Below are positions 43,979-53,420 of a stretch of 64,000 nucleotides of DNA, in pieces. Origin of the DNA: Polaribacter butkevichii (GTDB lineage: Bacteria; Bacteroidota; Bacteroidia; Flavobacteriales; Flavobacteriaceae); NCBI RefSeq assembly GCF_038024105.1, contig NZ_CP150661.1, forward strand, positions 3,377,501-3,441,500. The letters run 5' to 3'. The notes below the pieces were generated by a model. It saw nothing but the letters and a program-made list of their open reading frames with translations. It ran no database searches and was not told the DNA's origin. Each line of letters opens with the position of its first letter. The first letter of the stretch is position 1. Both the position numbers and the translations under genes were made by a program.

Positions 43979-44800
43979 ATGAAATTCTTAAAAACGCTGT
44001 TCAATTTTTATTTAAATGCAAGTATACATGTTGCATTGTCGGTTTATGCGTTTCTAAGGATTACCGAAATTTATTTAGATCTTCCTTATAATAGTAATCT
44101 TAATTATTTTATCTTTTTTGGTACCATAACAGGGTATAATTTTGTAAAATATGCAGGAGTTGCAAAACTGCATCATAGAAGTTTGGCAAAAGGCTTACAG
44201 AATATTCAAGTTTTTTCGTTTGTCTGTTTTATAGCACTGTGTTATTTTACCTATCAAGTGCCTTTACCTACGTTATATTACGCGATTCCTTTTTGTTTGC
44301 TAACCGTATTATATGCGGTACCTTTTTTAAGTGGGTTTGATAAAAATCTAAGAGAAATCAGTTATTTAAAAATTATTGTTGTGGCTTTAGTTTGGGCAGG
44401 ATTTACAGTGTTAATTCCTGTAGTTGATGCAGAAAAAGAAATTTCTTTAAATGTACTTTTATTAATGTTACAACGATTTTTAATTGTGGTAGTTTTAATA
44501 TTGCCTTTTGATATTAGAGACGTTATGTACGATGCAATTTCTTTACAAACAATTCCTAAAAAAGTTGGAGTTGAAAAGACCAGAAAATTGGGCCTTATGT
44601 TGCTTGTTTTTGCTTTAGTGTTAGAGTATCTAGTTGCTACGGTTGCAGAGGTAAAAACCCCTTTTATGCTTTTCTTTTTTCTGTTGGTTATTTTCTTAAT
44701 GAGAGCTAAAACTACACAGTCTAAGTACTATAGTTCTTTTTGGGTAGAATTGTTACCTGTTGTTTGGTGGGTGTTTCTTTTAGGATATGATAATTTTTAA
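43979..44800 (+). CDS. UbiA superfamily-like membrane protein
   Basis: 273 residues with about eight hydrophobic segments. The second Asp-rich region of UbiA prenyltransferases is recognisable at 178-185 (DIRDVMYDA), followed by IPKKVGVEKTRKLG. The first Asp-rich motif (NDxxD type) is not present at the expected place near residue 54 (GYNFVKYAG). It may be a divergent or inactive prenyltransferase. Function unknown. Diverges from gcvP. Confidence 0.6.
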   Translation: MKFLKTLFNFYLNASIHVALSVYAFLRITEIYLDLPYNSNLNYFIFFGTITGYNFVKYAGVAKLHHRSLAKGLQNIQVFSFVCFIALCYFTYQVPLPTLYYAIPFCLLTVLYAVPFLSGFDKNLREISYLKIIVVALVWAGFTVLIPVVDAEKEISLNVLLLMLQRFLIVVVLILPFDIRDVMYDAISLQTIPKKVGVEKTRKLGLMLLVFALVLEYLVATVAEVKTPFMLFFFLLVIFLMRAKTTQSKYYSSFWVELLPVVWWVFLLGYDNF

Positions 44801-44894
44801 GGATGAAAAGGTCTTATTATACAAAAATTTTAAAATTATCAGAATAAATAAAATAGATATCATAAAACTTTAAAATAGCTTCTTATTTCCCTAC

Positions 44895-44902
44895 TATATT
44901 TG
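44895..44902 (+). promoter_or_regulatory. -7 promoter box for the serB-serA fusion
   Basis: TATATTTG, 39 bp upstream of the ATG at 44942. Confidence 0.6.
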
Positions 44903-44941
44903 TAGATTTACTCACTTAAATTCAACCAAGATTCTTAAGTA

Positions 44942-46834
44942 ATGATTAGTACAAAAAGAAATTATATTTTCGATTTTGACAGTACCTTAACTAAGGTAGA
45001 AGCATTAGATGTTTTAGCAGAAATAACATTAGAAAACAATCCTAAAAAAGAGGCTATTATTCAAGAAATAATAGACATTACCAATTTAGGAATTGATGGT
45101 GAAATATCCTTTACAGAATCTTTAGAAAGAAGAATAAAGTTATTAAAAGCAAATAAAGCAGATTTATCTAATTTAATTGCAGCTTTAAAAAAACAAGTAT
45201 CAAAATCTATAGAAAGCAATAAAGAGTTTTTTGAAAACTATGCAGATGATATTTATGTGATTTCTTGTGGTTTTAAAGAATTTATAGATCCTATTGTAGC
45301 AGAATACAATATACCTTCAGAAAGAGTGTATGCAAATACTTTTGAGTTTGCAAAAGATGGTGAAATTATTGGTTTCGATGCCAACAATCCATTGTCTCAA
45401 CACAACGGAAAAATAAAGTGTTTAAAAGACATGAATCTCGAAGGAGAAATACAAGTTATTGGTGATGGGTATAGTGATTATGTTACTAGAGAAGCTGGTG
45501 TAGCAGATAAGTTTTTTGCTTACACAGAAAATGTTTCTAGAATTAAAACAACAGAAAACGCAGACCACATTGCCCCAAGTTTAGATGAATTTTTATACGT
45601 TAACAAGTTGCCAAGAAAAATATCGTACCCAAAGAATAGAATTAAAATATTATTATTAGAAAATGTACATCCAGATGCTTTTAAAAAGTTATCTACAGAT
45701 GGATTTTCTGTAGAAACAGTTTCTAAAAGTTTGTCAGAAGATGAGTTGATAGAAAAAATAAAAGACGTACACGTTTTAGGTATTCGTTCTAAAACAAACG
45801 TTACGCAAAAAGTAGTAGACGCTGCAGATAAATTAATGGTAGTTAGTGCATTTTGTATTGGTACCAAACAAATAGATTTAGAAGCGTGTAAAGAAAAAGG
45901 AATCGTTGTTTTTAACGCTCCTTACAGTAATACACGTTCTGTTGTAGAATTAGCTATCGGAGAAATTATTATGTTAATGCGTAGTGTTTTTCAAAGAAGT
46001 ACAGAAATTCACAATGGTCAATGGAATAAAACGGCAGAAGGTTCTAGAGAAGTTCGTGGTAAAAAATTAGGGATTGTTGGTTATGGTAATATTGGTAAGC
46101 AATTATCAATTTTAGCAGAAGCTTTAGGTATGGATGTCTACTATTATGATGTAGAAGATACATTAGGCTTAGGTAATGCCACTAAAGTAGATAAATTATC
46201 AGATTTATTAGCACTTTCCGATGTGGTTACTCTACACATAGATGACAATGCTGCAAACAAAAACTTTATAGGAGAAACAGAAATTTCTCAAATGAAAGAT
46301 GGCGCAATTTTAGTCAACTTAGCAAGAGGTTTTGTGGTAGATATTCCTGCTTTGGTTGCTGCTTTAAAAAGCGGAAAATTAGCGGGTGCAGCAGTAGATG
46401 TGTATCCTTCTGAGCCAAGAAAAAATGGTGAGTTTTTTACAGAGTTACAAGGATTGCCAAATGTAATTTTAACACCACACGTTGGTGGAAGTACAGAAGA
46501 AGCGCAAAGAGATATAGCAGATTTTGTACCAAGTAAAATTATGGCGTATATTAATTCTGGTAATACTGTAGACGCAGTAAACTTTCCAAATATTCGTTTA
46601 CCTAGACAAACAAATGCACACCGTTTTTTACATATTCATAAAAATGTGCCAGGTGTTATGGCTAAAATCAATAAAGTTTTAGCAGAATACGAGCTAAACA
46701 TCAATGGTCAGTATTTATCTACAGATCCAAAAGTTGGGTATGTAATTACAGATTTAGATAAAGAATACAACAAAGAAGTTTTAGAGGCCTTAAGAGAAAT
46801 TGAAGGAACCATAAAATTTAGAGTTTTGTATTAA
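44942..46834 (+). CDS. serA: phosphoserine phosphatase / phosphoglycerate dehydrogenase fusion
   Basis: 630 residues. The N-terminal about 225 residues are a HAD phosphatase like SerB: DFDSTLTKVEALD (nucleophile Asp11, acid Asp13), a Ser/Gly motif ISCGF and GDGYSDY near 174-180. Residues about 230-550 are a D-3-phosphoglycerate dehydrogenase with NAD motif GIVGYGNIGKQ near 378 and catalytic RGFVVD, DVYPSEP and TPHVGGST. The last 75 residues are an ACT domain (VPGVMAKINKVLAEYELN), usual for serine feedback. One polypeptide thus carries the first and last enzymes of serine biosynthesis; the aminotransferase SerC is elsewhere. Confidence 0.92.
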   Translation: MISTKRNYIFDFDSTLTKVEALDVLAEITLENNPKKEAIIQEIIDITNLGIDGEISFTESLERRIKLLKANKADLSNLIAALKKQVSKSIESNKEFFENYADDIYVISCGFKEFIDPIVAEYNIPSERVYANTFEFAKDGEIIGFDANNPLSQHNGKIKCLKDMNLEGEIQVIGDGYSDYVTREAGVADKFFAYTENVSRIKTTENADHIAPSLDEFLYVNKLPRKISYPKNRIKILLLENVHPDAFKKLSTDGFSVETVSKSLSEDELIEKIKDVHVLGIRSKTNVTQKVVDAADKLMVVSAFCIGTKQIDLEACKEKGIVVFNAPYSNTRSVVELAIGEIIMLMRSVFQRSTEIHNGQWNKTAEGSREVRGKKLGIVGYGNIGKQLSILAEALGMDVYYYDVEDTLGLGNATKVDKLSDLLALSDVVTLHIDDNAANKNFIGETEISQMKDGAILVNLARGFVVDIPALVAALKSGKLAGAAVDVYPSEPRKNGEFFTELQGLPNVILTPHVGGSTEEAQRDIADFVPSKIMAYINSGNTVDAVNFPNIRLPRQTNAHRFLHIHKNVPGVMAKINKVLAEYELNINGQYLSTDPKVGYVITDLDKEYNKEVLEALREIEGTIKFRVLY

Positions 46835-46842
46835 TGTAACAA

Positions 46843-47661
46843 ATGAATAAATATTTATATATTTTTATTTTATTGATTTCTTGTAATTCCTTTTCTCAAA
46901 TAGATTTTAAAACCTATTTTAAAAAAGCAGAAAATGGGTTCGAGTTTCTAGCAGATAATAATGAGTTTTGTCCGGTTTCGGTAGAAGTAGAATTAGAGTT
47001 GGTAAACTTATCTACATCAAACGGAAACTTTAAAACTTATGTAATTCCTGCAAGAACAAAAGGCTTTGTAATTACTACGTTAAAAGCAATAAAAGCAGGT
47101 AGATATAAATATAATTCAAAAACCAGATATAATTACGGAGACCTTGTTGCAAAAGATACCGTTGCAGCAGCAGAGTACATTTACAATCTTCCTTTTAAAA
47201 AAGGAAAAAAGTTTAAAGTGTCTCAAGGCTATAATGGTATAGAAACGCATCAGAAAGTAAATGCAATAGATTTTACCATGCCAATTGGTACAGAAATTTA
47301 TGCAGCAAGAGAAGGCGTTGTTATTAAAGTTGTAGATACTAACACAAAAACATGCGTTACAAAAGGATGTTTAGAGTATAATAACGTAATTTTAATCTAT
47401 CATAACGATGGTACAATTGCAGATTATTCTCACATTAACACCAATACAGCAGTCGTTAAAAAAGGCGATAAAGTAACAAAAGGTCAGTTAATAGCAAAAA
47501 GTGGAAATATTGGTTGGTCATCTGGCCCACATTTACATTTTGAAGTTTTTAAGCAAGAAATTCTCAAGCGAGAAACGCTTAAAACCAAGTTTAAAATTAA
47601 CGACGGAACGGAAGCGCCTATTTACTTAGAAGAAAAAGTAAAATACCTTAGAAAGTATTAA
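46843..47661 (+). CDS. M23 family metallopeptidase
   Basis: 272 residues with signal peptide (ends SCNSFSQ). LytM/M23 zinc site: the first His and Asp in ETHQKVNAIDFTMP near 143-157 and HLHFEVF near 230. The N-terminal about 120 residues are a separate beta domain. Cuts peptidoglycan cross-links or acts as an amidase activator in the periplasm. Starts 8 bp after the serine gene. A terminator follows. Confidence 0.92.
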   Translation: MNKYLYIFILLISCNSFSQIDFKTYFKKAENGFEFLADNNEFCPVSVEVELELVNLSTSNGNFKTYVIPARTKGFVITTLKAIKAGRYKYNSKTRYNYGDLVAKDTVAAAEYIYNLPFKKGKKFKVSQGYNGIETHQKVNAIDFTMPIGTEIYAAREGVVIKVVDTNTKTCVTKGCLEYNNVILIYHNDGTIADYSHINTNTAVVKKGDKVTKGQLIAKSGNIGWSSGPHLHFEVFKQEILKRETLKTKFKINDGTEAPIYLEEKVKYLRKY

Positions 47662-47680
47662 TTCACTTTATAAAATAACA

Positions 47681-47720
47681 ACACCCTTCAGGTTTTTAAA
47701 TTTGAAGGGTGTTTTTTTTT
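47681..47720 (+). terminator. terminator after the M23 gene
   Basis: Stem ACACCCTTCA / TGAAGGGTGT, then ten T. Confidence 0.88.
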
Positions 47721-47809
47721 GAAGCTATTTCCTGCTTTCACTACTCGCTTTTTTTATCCTAAAAAGGAATAAAAAAGAGCTCAAACAAACCGCTCAATCA
47801 GGGCTAGAC
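47721..47809. repeat. GAAGCTATTTCCTGC palindromic repeat, copy 1
   Basis: Starts GAAGCTATTTCCTGCTTTC, ends CAATCAGGGCTAGAC. Same ends occur at 54917-54997 and, inverted, at 60670-60836. It begins immediately after the T-run of the M23 terminator. Confidence 0.75.
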
Positions 47810-47825
47810 TAGTTTGATAAATGTT

Positions 47826-47855
47826 GTCATCTCGAGGAACGAAGCAATCTGTCTA
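47826..47855. repeat. fragment of the GTCATTGCGAGGAACGAAGC repeat
   Basis: GTCATCTCGAGGAACGAAGC followed by AATCTGT. It matches the left end of the element at 60720-60797; the right half is missing. Confidence 0.65.
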
Positions 47856-47976
47856 TAAAAGAACAAATCTTTTTTCACTTAAATTGGGTAAGAAACACAA
47901 AATGTAAAAAAGAAGATTAAGTGATTATTTTGTGCGTTATTGGCAACAGTAATTGACAACAAACAACTTTTATACT

Positions 47977-48654
47977 TTATTCATTCTCATAATCATGCAC
48001 AAATTTAATACGAGGGCTGCTAGCCATCAAATTAGGATTTGTACCTTCAATACCTTCCGGAATTGGTTGGTTACGTGTTTTGTAATAAGTTTTCCAACTA
48101 GGCATTGGGGTTCCTGTACTGTCGTTAAACGTCATTGGGTGCGTAAGAAAAGGAATAGCATCTGTTGGTAAATCTTGAGAAGAAAACATTTTATAAACTA
48201 ATTCTGAGCAATAATAAGAGTTGTCATCCCATAAAAAAATCTCATCATAAGGCGTATTTATTCTTTTTACTCCATACGCTATTGCATTATCTATGTAAGG
48301 TTGATAATAGTTATCTAGTCTTGCAACCGTTGTGGCAGATTTGTTAAACTTATTTTTATTTCTGTTCAGAAACTTTACTAAAGGAGTTTGAGAAACTCCC
48401 TCTTCAGGAATCGCCTCTATTACAAACCATTTTCCATCTTTTTTCATTGCCATACCAACATGCGAATAGTTTTTAGCTAATGAAGTTGCAGTTACATCTT
48501 TAATGGCATTATCAATATCGCCAGTTCCTGTATTTTGAAACAGTAAATCACCTTGTTTTAATTCAAAATTATTTTTGTTTTTATTGTTCTGACAACTGAA
48601 CAAAACAATAGAGAGTAAAATAGGGATGCAAGTTTGCTTTAATGTTTTATGCAT
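47977..48654 (-). CDS. YiiX/YebB-like NlpC/P60 family cysteine hydrolase
   Basis: 225 residues with a lipoprotein signal (LFSCQN, Cys near 21). QGDLLFQNTGTGDID begins the permuted NlpC/P60 (papain-like) fold, with catalytic His in NYSHVGMAMK and Cys in SYYCSELVYKMF near 150. Such proteins are putative peptidoglycan or lipid amidases. Periplasm-facing or surface lipoprotein. Monocistronic. Confidence 0.88.
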   Translation of the reverse strand: MHKTLKQTCIPILLSIVLFSCQNNKNKNNFELKQGDLLFQNTGTGDIDNAIKDVTATSLAKNYSHVGMAMKKDGKWFVIEAIPEEGVSQTPLVKFLNRNKNKFNKSATTVARLDNYYQPYIDNAIAYGVKRINTPYDEIFLWDDNSYYCSELVYKMFSSQDLPTDAIPFLTHPMTFNDSTGTPMPSWKTYYKTRNQPIPEGIEGTNPNLMASSPRIKFVHDYENE

Positions 48655-48804
48655 GGTTATTTTGTAATTTATTTTTTAGAATGTTTTTAAATTGTAGTAA
48701 ACGTTTTTACGCACAAAAATCAGTAAGTAAAAACTAGATTTAAAATTTAAAAAAAAAATACACCATAAGGTAGTTGTTAAGGTGTATTGTTGCGAGTATT
48801 TTTT

Positions 48805-50112
48805 TTACAATTTTAATTTTTTTATGATTTTATCAAAATTTTCGGATTTAATAAAATTTTGTTTTTTCTTATTTACTTGTATTATATCAAGAAACCCTAG
48901 TTTTACTAGTGTTTTTAAATCTGATCTAGCAGTAAAATTAGAAACATTAAACCTTGTTTCTATTTCTTTATTACTTAATACTCTATCGGGGTCACCATTT
49001 AATAATTTGATTATTTGAGCTGTCCTCTCATTTATTTCAGGTATTTTCATGAATTTAGCTGCCTGAAAAACTTCTTTTTGTTTTCTGTTAATGTATTCTT
49101 TTAAAGCTTCATAGGATTTCTCCATTGTTTTAATGTGGTATGTAATAAAGTAGCTTAAATCATTGTCGTCTAATTCGGTATATAAATATGATTTTTCATA
49201 CTGATTTTTTGTGTCTTGAATTATCTTCGAAATAGACAAATATTCTGTTAACCAATAGCCTTTTTTTAACATATACCAATAAAATAAAGCTCTAGCAGTT
49301 CTTCCGTTTCCGTCTGTGAATGGATGGATCCAACCAATCATAAAATGAATAATACAAGCTTTTATAATGGGATGTATAAAATCTGTTGTATCGTTGTTAA
49401 AAAAGGCACATAACTCATCAATTAGTTTTTCTAAATCCTTTTTTAAAGGAGGAGTATGAACAATTTCTCCTTTTGTATAATCAACAACATGAACATCATC
49501 ATTCTTTCTAAAAGCACCTTCTTCATTAGAACTATCTAACGTTCCATTAGAAATTAGTTTATGTATGTATAGAATATTTTCTGTGGTTATATCTTTCTCT
49601 TTATTTTGAACAATATATTTCATTGTTATATAATTGTTCATGATCATCAGTTCAGATTTACTTTTAGGTTTTTTTTCAAGCTGAATCATTTCTTTAGCCT
49701 TTTTTCTTGTAGTATTTGCTCCCTCAATTTGGCTACTAGAAATAGATTCTTCTATTAATGAACTAATTATATACTTTGTTTTGTCAGTTTCTGCTATTCC
49801 TATATTACTACCAAGCGTTCCGCCTATATGCATATCAAATTTATGTAAAGCTCTTTGCATAAAATCTGTAACAATAAAAGAAAAGGAATAGTTTCCGAAT
49901 TTAACGCTATTGGCTTTTAATATTCTATCTAGTTTAACTGCGTTCCATAGTTTATTTGCCGAATATTTTTTTGATTTGTATTTAACTTTATCCCAATAAA
50001 GGTATTCATCTTGAATACTTTTTAGAATTCCATTCGATCGTAATTCTACCATTAAAGAAATGGTATCGTTGTCTTCTTTGTATTTTGGAGCTTTTTCTAT
50101 CATACAATACAA
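48805..50112 (-). CDS. Fic family protein (putative AMP transferase)
   Basis: 435 residues. The Fic core motif HPFTDGNGRTARAL (HPFxxGNGR, near residue 265) holds the catalytic His. An N-terminal inhibitory motif in SSSQIEGANTT ([S/T]xxxE[G/N], near 130) makes it a self-inhibited class. The C-terminal 60 residues form a winged helix (ERTAQIIKLLNGDPDRVLSNKEIE, ARSDLKTLVKLG), suggesting DNA binding. Fic proteins attach AMP or other nucleotides to target proteins. No antitoxin gene is adjacent; inhibition is internal. A toxin role is not supported by context. Confidence 0.92.
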   Translation of the reverse strand: MYCMIEKAPKYKEDNDTISLMVELRSNGILKSIQDEYLYWDKVKYKSKKYSANKLWNAVKLDRILKANSVKFGNYSFSFIVTDFMQRALHKFDMHIGGTLGSNIGIAETDKTKYIISSLIEESISSSQIEGANTTRKKAKEMIQLEKKPKSKSELMIMNNYITMKYIVQNKEKDITTENILYIHKLISNGTLDSSNEEGAFRKNDDVHVVDYTKGEIVHTPPLKKDLEKLIDELCAFFNNDTTDFIHPIIKACIIHFMIGWIHPFTDGNGRTARALFYWYMLKKGYWLTEYLSISKIIQDTKNQYEKSYLYTELDDNDLSYFITYHIKTMEKSYEALKEYINRKQKEVFQAAKFMKIPEINERTAQIIKLLNGDPDRVLSNKEIETRFNVSNFTARSDLKTLVKLGFLDIIQVNKKKQNFIKSENFDKIIKKLKL

Positions 50113-50123
50113 ATATATAGATA

Positions 50124-50156
50124 AAATAGCGAGAATATTCGATAACCTCGCTATTT
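50124..50156 (-). terminator. hairpin terminator after the small membrane protein gene
   Basis: Stem AAATAGCGAG / CTCGCTATTT with a 13-nt loop; only a short T-run on the minus strand, so a moderate terminator. Confidence 0.55.
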
Positions 50157-50257
50157 ATTTTAATTACGCCTAACGTATTTGTTTATTGAAAAGTTGCTTT
50201 TTGGGTAAAGTAAAACATTAATTTATCAATTTTTATAAATGGTGTTCGCTTTCGTGT

Positions 50258-50839
50258 TTACTTGATTAGTCTATTTATTTTGTATTCATTTTTCTTTTCA
50301 TTGTAAAAATTGATATCAATTAAATTATTATTCAATAACCAATTTATTTGTTCGATAAAAGTTTCTTCAGGAATATCAAAATCTACTCTAGCATATTTTT
50401 CAACTAAACTCTTTTTTGATTTTTCAATTAAAACTGAAGCAAATTTTTCAACCTCACTTCTTGAAGGGGAATCTAAGTAAAAAATTAGATTTCCATGAGT
50501 TGTGCTAATAGTTAAAGTATTATTCATAGGTGCTTTTAAAGCAATAATTCCTAAAAAGAGCATGAAAATTCCTCCCCAAATAATTACGTCTTTTTCTCCA
50601 TTAGGATTTCCCTCAATAAATACTCCAACCCAAGATAAAGTTGCAATTAAAATAAATGCAATTCCAATAATATTGACTCCTTTTTTTGAATGTGTTTCAA
50701 TTGTTTTGTGATGAGCAATATTCTCAATATCAACAGACCATTCTTTTGCACTTAAAAAACTTTTTTCTTTGATAAATAATTCATTACCAATTAATTCAAA
50801 TTCTTTAGTCTTTTCTCCTCGTTTTTGTATTAATTTCAT
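50258..50839 (-). CDS. small membrane protein, unknown function
   Basis: 193 residues. N-terminal beta-rich part (1-45, GEKTKEFELIGNELFIKE), two membrane helices (about 53-70 and 83-102), then a beta region and a helical tail. The pattern resembles bacterial PH-domain membrane proteins, but similarity is weak. I do not recognise it. It stands alone between two genes on the same strand and its downstream flank has a short integron-like GTTAGGC motif. Confidence 0.6.
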   Translation of the reverse strand: MKLIQKRGEKTKEFELIGNELFIKEKSFLSAKEWSVDIENIAHHKTIETHSKKGVNIIGIAFILIATLSWVGVFIEGNPNGEKDVIIWGGIFMLFLGIIALKAPMNNTLTISTTHGNLIFYLDSPSRSEVEKFASVLIEKSKKSLVEKYARVDFDIPEETFIEQINWLLNNNLIDINFYNEKKNEYKINRLIK

Positions 50840-50870
50840 TGTTAAACATATTTAAACTAACGTATAGCTC

Positions 50871-52058
50871 TTAACGTTTTATCGCATCTTTCAAGTCAAC
50901 AATCATTTTGTCATCAACATTAAGATAACGCTTACTACCTAAATACCTGTTTTTATTAAATGCATCATAATTAGGTTCTTTAGAATCCATAGAGCTTACA
51001 TGTACATTTCCAGAAGAATGGATAAATTCCATTTTGTCGTTTCCTAACCAAATACCAACATGCACAACACGTTGTTTTTTAGTTGCTGTAGCTTTGGTAC
51101 CAAAGAACAATAAATCACCTTTTTCTAAACCTTTAAAATTTAAATCAGTGTCAACAATTTTACCAGCGTTAATTTGTTGAGAAGCATCTCTAGGAATGAT
51201 AAAACCATTCATTAAATACACCATTTTAGTAAAACCACTACAATCCACTCCTTTGCTAGAAGTTCCACCCCACAAATAAGGCAAGCCCATCATTGTTTTT
51301 GCAGTAGTCTCAATATTTTCTTGAGAAACTGTTAAGTTTTTAATCCAAGAATTATAAAGAATAGCTTCGTCTTTTTTAATAAACCCAATTCTATTATCAG
51401 GATATTTTACTTCATAAAAATGATCATCTTCAGAAATATATTGTAACAATCCGCCTAGGGTAATATCAGAAACAATTTCGGAGTTAATTGATTTATCAGC
51501 ATACACAAATCCAAAATTTTTGGTAAAAATTACTTTTTTAGAAGCGTTCCAAGTATCAAAATCTTTTTTATTCATTCTTGTAATTCCGCCTTTATCTACC
51601 CAAGAAATATAATTATCCGGAGTTTGAACTCTGTAAAAATCACCTTTTTTATCCAACACTTTTAAAGACATGCCTAACAAACCTTGCGTACCTAATTCAG
51701 CAGAATGTTTTGGATTAGAACGAATGTTAATGACCGAATTTCTAGCAACTGCAAATTGTAGGTTTCCTACAGCAGTATCAGGTAAAACACGCACATTATT
51801 TGTAAAAGTTAACTGTCTGTTTTTTAAACTATCTAAAAGTATAGAAAAAGCTTTTTTAGATGTAGTTTCTCCTTCTAAAATAAGTTGATCATCTGCTATT
51901 TCAAAATTAATATCAAACAGTTCCACTCTTTTGTCCGGAGCAAATTCTGTCTTTAAATGGGTGTGCATATTTTGAATTTCGGTAATTGATTTTGCTTCAT
52001 TTTTACAAGAGATAAAAAGAATTAAAATTAGTAGCGTAAAAGGTTTTATAATTTTCAT
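50871..52058 (-). CDS. NlpC/P60 peptidase with SH3 domains, lipoprotein
   Basis: About 395 residues. Lipoprotein signal (LILILFISCKNE). Residues about 105-260 hold two bacterial SH3-like domains (VRTPDNYISWVDKGG; EVKYPDNRIGFIKKD), and the C-terminal 130 residues are a C40 peptidase with catalytic Cys in GVDCSGFTKM, His in VHVGIWLGND and EFIHSSG. This matches the gamma-D-glutamyl-L-diamino acid endopeptidase architecture of peptidoglycan recycling. ATG at 52058 chosen because it starts the signal peptide. Confidence 0.9.
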   Translation of the reverse strand: MKIIKPFTLLILILFISCKNEAKSITEIQNMHTHLKTEFAPDKRVELFDINFEIADDQLILEGETTSKKAFSILLDSLKNRQLTFTNNVRVLPDTAVGNLQFAVARNSVINIRSNPKHSAELGTQGLLGMSLKVLDKKGDFYRVQTPDNYISWVDKGGITRMNKKDFDTWNASKKVIFTKNFGFVYADKSINSEIVSDITLGGLLQYISEDDHFYEVKYPDNRIGFIKKDEAILYNSWIKNLTVSQENIETTAKTMMGLPYLWGGTSSKGVDCSGFTKMVYLMNGFIIPRDASQQINAGKIVDTDLNFKGLEKGDLLFFGTKATATKKQRVVHVGIWLGNDKMEFIHSSGNVHVSSMDSKEPNYDAFNKNRYLGSKRYLNVDDKMIVDLKDAIKR

Positions 52059-52128
52059 TAATAAAATATTTTCAGCTAAAGTACAAAAAATCAAAACTCA
52101 AAAAATTGAATTCTCAATAGGATTGTTT

Positions 52129-52136
52129 TATATTTG
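52129..52136 (+). promoter_or_regulatory. -7 promoter box for kynU
   Basis: TATATTTG, with a TTG at 52106-52108 as a possible -33 (20 bp away). The kynU ATG at 52158 lies 21 bp downstream; a TTG at 52134 falls within the box and cannot be the start. Confidence 0.6.
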
Positions 52137-52157
52137 GAGACACTCATTTATAAGCTG

Positions 52158-53420
52158 ATGAAATATCAAAATAATTTAGAATTTGCCAAACAGCAAGATA
52201 AAGAAGATCCACTTGCTCCTTTAAGAAATCAATTTCACATTCCTAAAGATAAAAACGGAAACGATTGGTTGTATTTTACAGGAAACTCTTTAGGATTACA
52301 ACCCAAAGCTACCAAAGAATATATCAATCAAGAGTTAGAAGATTGGGCAAATTTAGGAGTAGAAGGTCATTTTGAAGCAAAAAATCCATGGTTAAATTAC
52401 CATGAATTATTAACTGATAAGATGGCAAAAGTAGTGGGCGCAAAACCTGTTGAGGTTGTTGTAATGAATACATTAACAACCAACCTTCATTTGCTAATGG
52501 TTTCATTTTACAGACCTACCAAAACAAAATATAAAATTATAATAGAATCGGATGCTTTTCCTTCGGATAGATATGCAGTACAATCTCAATTAAAATTTCA
52601 TGGTTTTGATGATGAAACCGATTTAATAGAATGGAAACCAAGAGAAGGAGAAACCTTATTAAACATAGAAGATTTAGAAACCATTTTAGAGTTTGAAGGA
52701 GATGAAGTTGCGTTGCTTTTAATTGGTGGCGTAAATTATTATACAGGTCAGTTTTTAGATTTAGAGCGAATCGCTCAGATGGGGCATGCTAAAGACTGCA
52801 TAGTAGGTATAGATTTAGCACATGGAGCGGGAAATATTCAGCCAAATTTACACGATTCTGGAGTAGATTTTGCAGCTTGGTGTACCTACAAATATTTAAA
52901 TGCAGGACCAGGAAGTTTAGCAGGATTGTTTGTACATGAAAAACATGCCAAGAATAAAAAATTACCGCGTTTTGCAGGTTGGTGGAATCATAACAAAGAA
53001 ACACGTTTTAATATGCGAAAACCTTTTGATGTGATGGAAGGGGCAGAAGGTTGGCAGTTATCTAACCCACCAATATTATCTATGGCAGCAATTTTAGCGT
53101 CACTAGATATTTTTGATAAAGTGGGTATGGACGCTTTGCGTCAGAAATCAGAAAAACTTACAGGTTATTTCGAGTTTTTAATTAATGAAATTGGCTCTGA
53201 TGATATAAAAATTATTACCCCTTCAAACCCAAAAGAAAGAGGTTGTCAATTATCTATTCAAGTTAAAAAGGCCGATAAAAGTTTGCATAAAAAACTAACA
53301 GAAAACCATATTATTACAGATTGGCGAGAGCCAGACGTTATCCGTTGTGCACCAACTCCTTTATATAATACTTTTGAAGATGTGTACAGAATGGTTTCAA
53401 TTTTAAAAGGATTGTTATAA
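52158..53420 (+). CDS. kynU: kynureninase
   Basis: 420 residues, PLP-dependent. It hydrolyses kynurenine or 3-hydroxykynurenine to (3-hydroxy)anthranilate and alanine. Substrate-binding NDWLYFTGNSLGLQP near 35-50, IGIDLAHGAGN near 222, PLP Lys in AAWCTYKYLNAGPG near 248, and WREPDVIRCAPTPLYNT near 390. First gene of the kynurenine cluster. The ATG at 52158 fits the family N-terminus. Confidence 0.94.
   Translation: MKYQNNLEFAKQQDKEDPLAPLRNQFHIPKDKNGNDWLYFTGNSLGLQPKATKEYINQELEDWANLGVEGHFEAKNPWLNYHELLTDKMAKVVGAKPVEVVVMNTLTTNLHLLMVSFYRPTKTKYKIIIESDAFPSDRYAVQSQLKFHGFDDETDLIEWKPREGETLLNIEDLETILEFEGDEVALLLIGGVNYYTGQFLDLERIAQMGHAKDCIVGIDLAHGAGNIQPNLHDSGVDFAAWCTYKYLNAGPGSLAGLFVHEKHAKNKKLPRFAGWWNHNKETRFNMRKPFDVMEGAEGWQLSNPPILSMAAILASLDIFDKVGMDALRQKSEKLTGYFEFLINEIGSDDIKIITPSNPKERGCQLSIQVKKADKSLHKKLTENHIITDWREPDVIRCAPTPLYNTFEDVYRMVSILKGLL

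Noticed and set aside
48805..50112. Fic toxin of a toxin-antitoxin pair
   Set aside because: The protein contains its own inhibitory motif and a winged helix, and no antitoxin gene is next to it.
50165..50860. Possible integron cassette around the small membrane protein gene
   Set aside because: A GTTAGGC (GTTRRRY) core lies on the minus strand at the 3' flank, but no matching RYYYAAC core or folded attC and no integrase were found.
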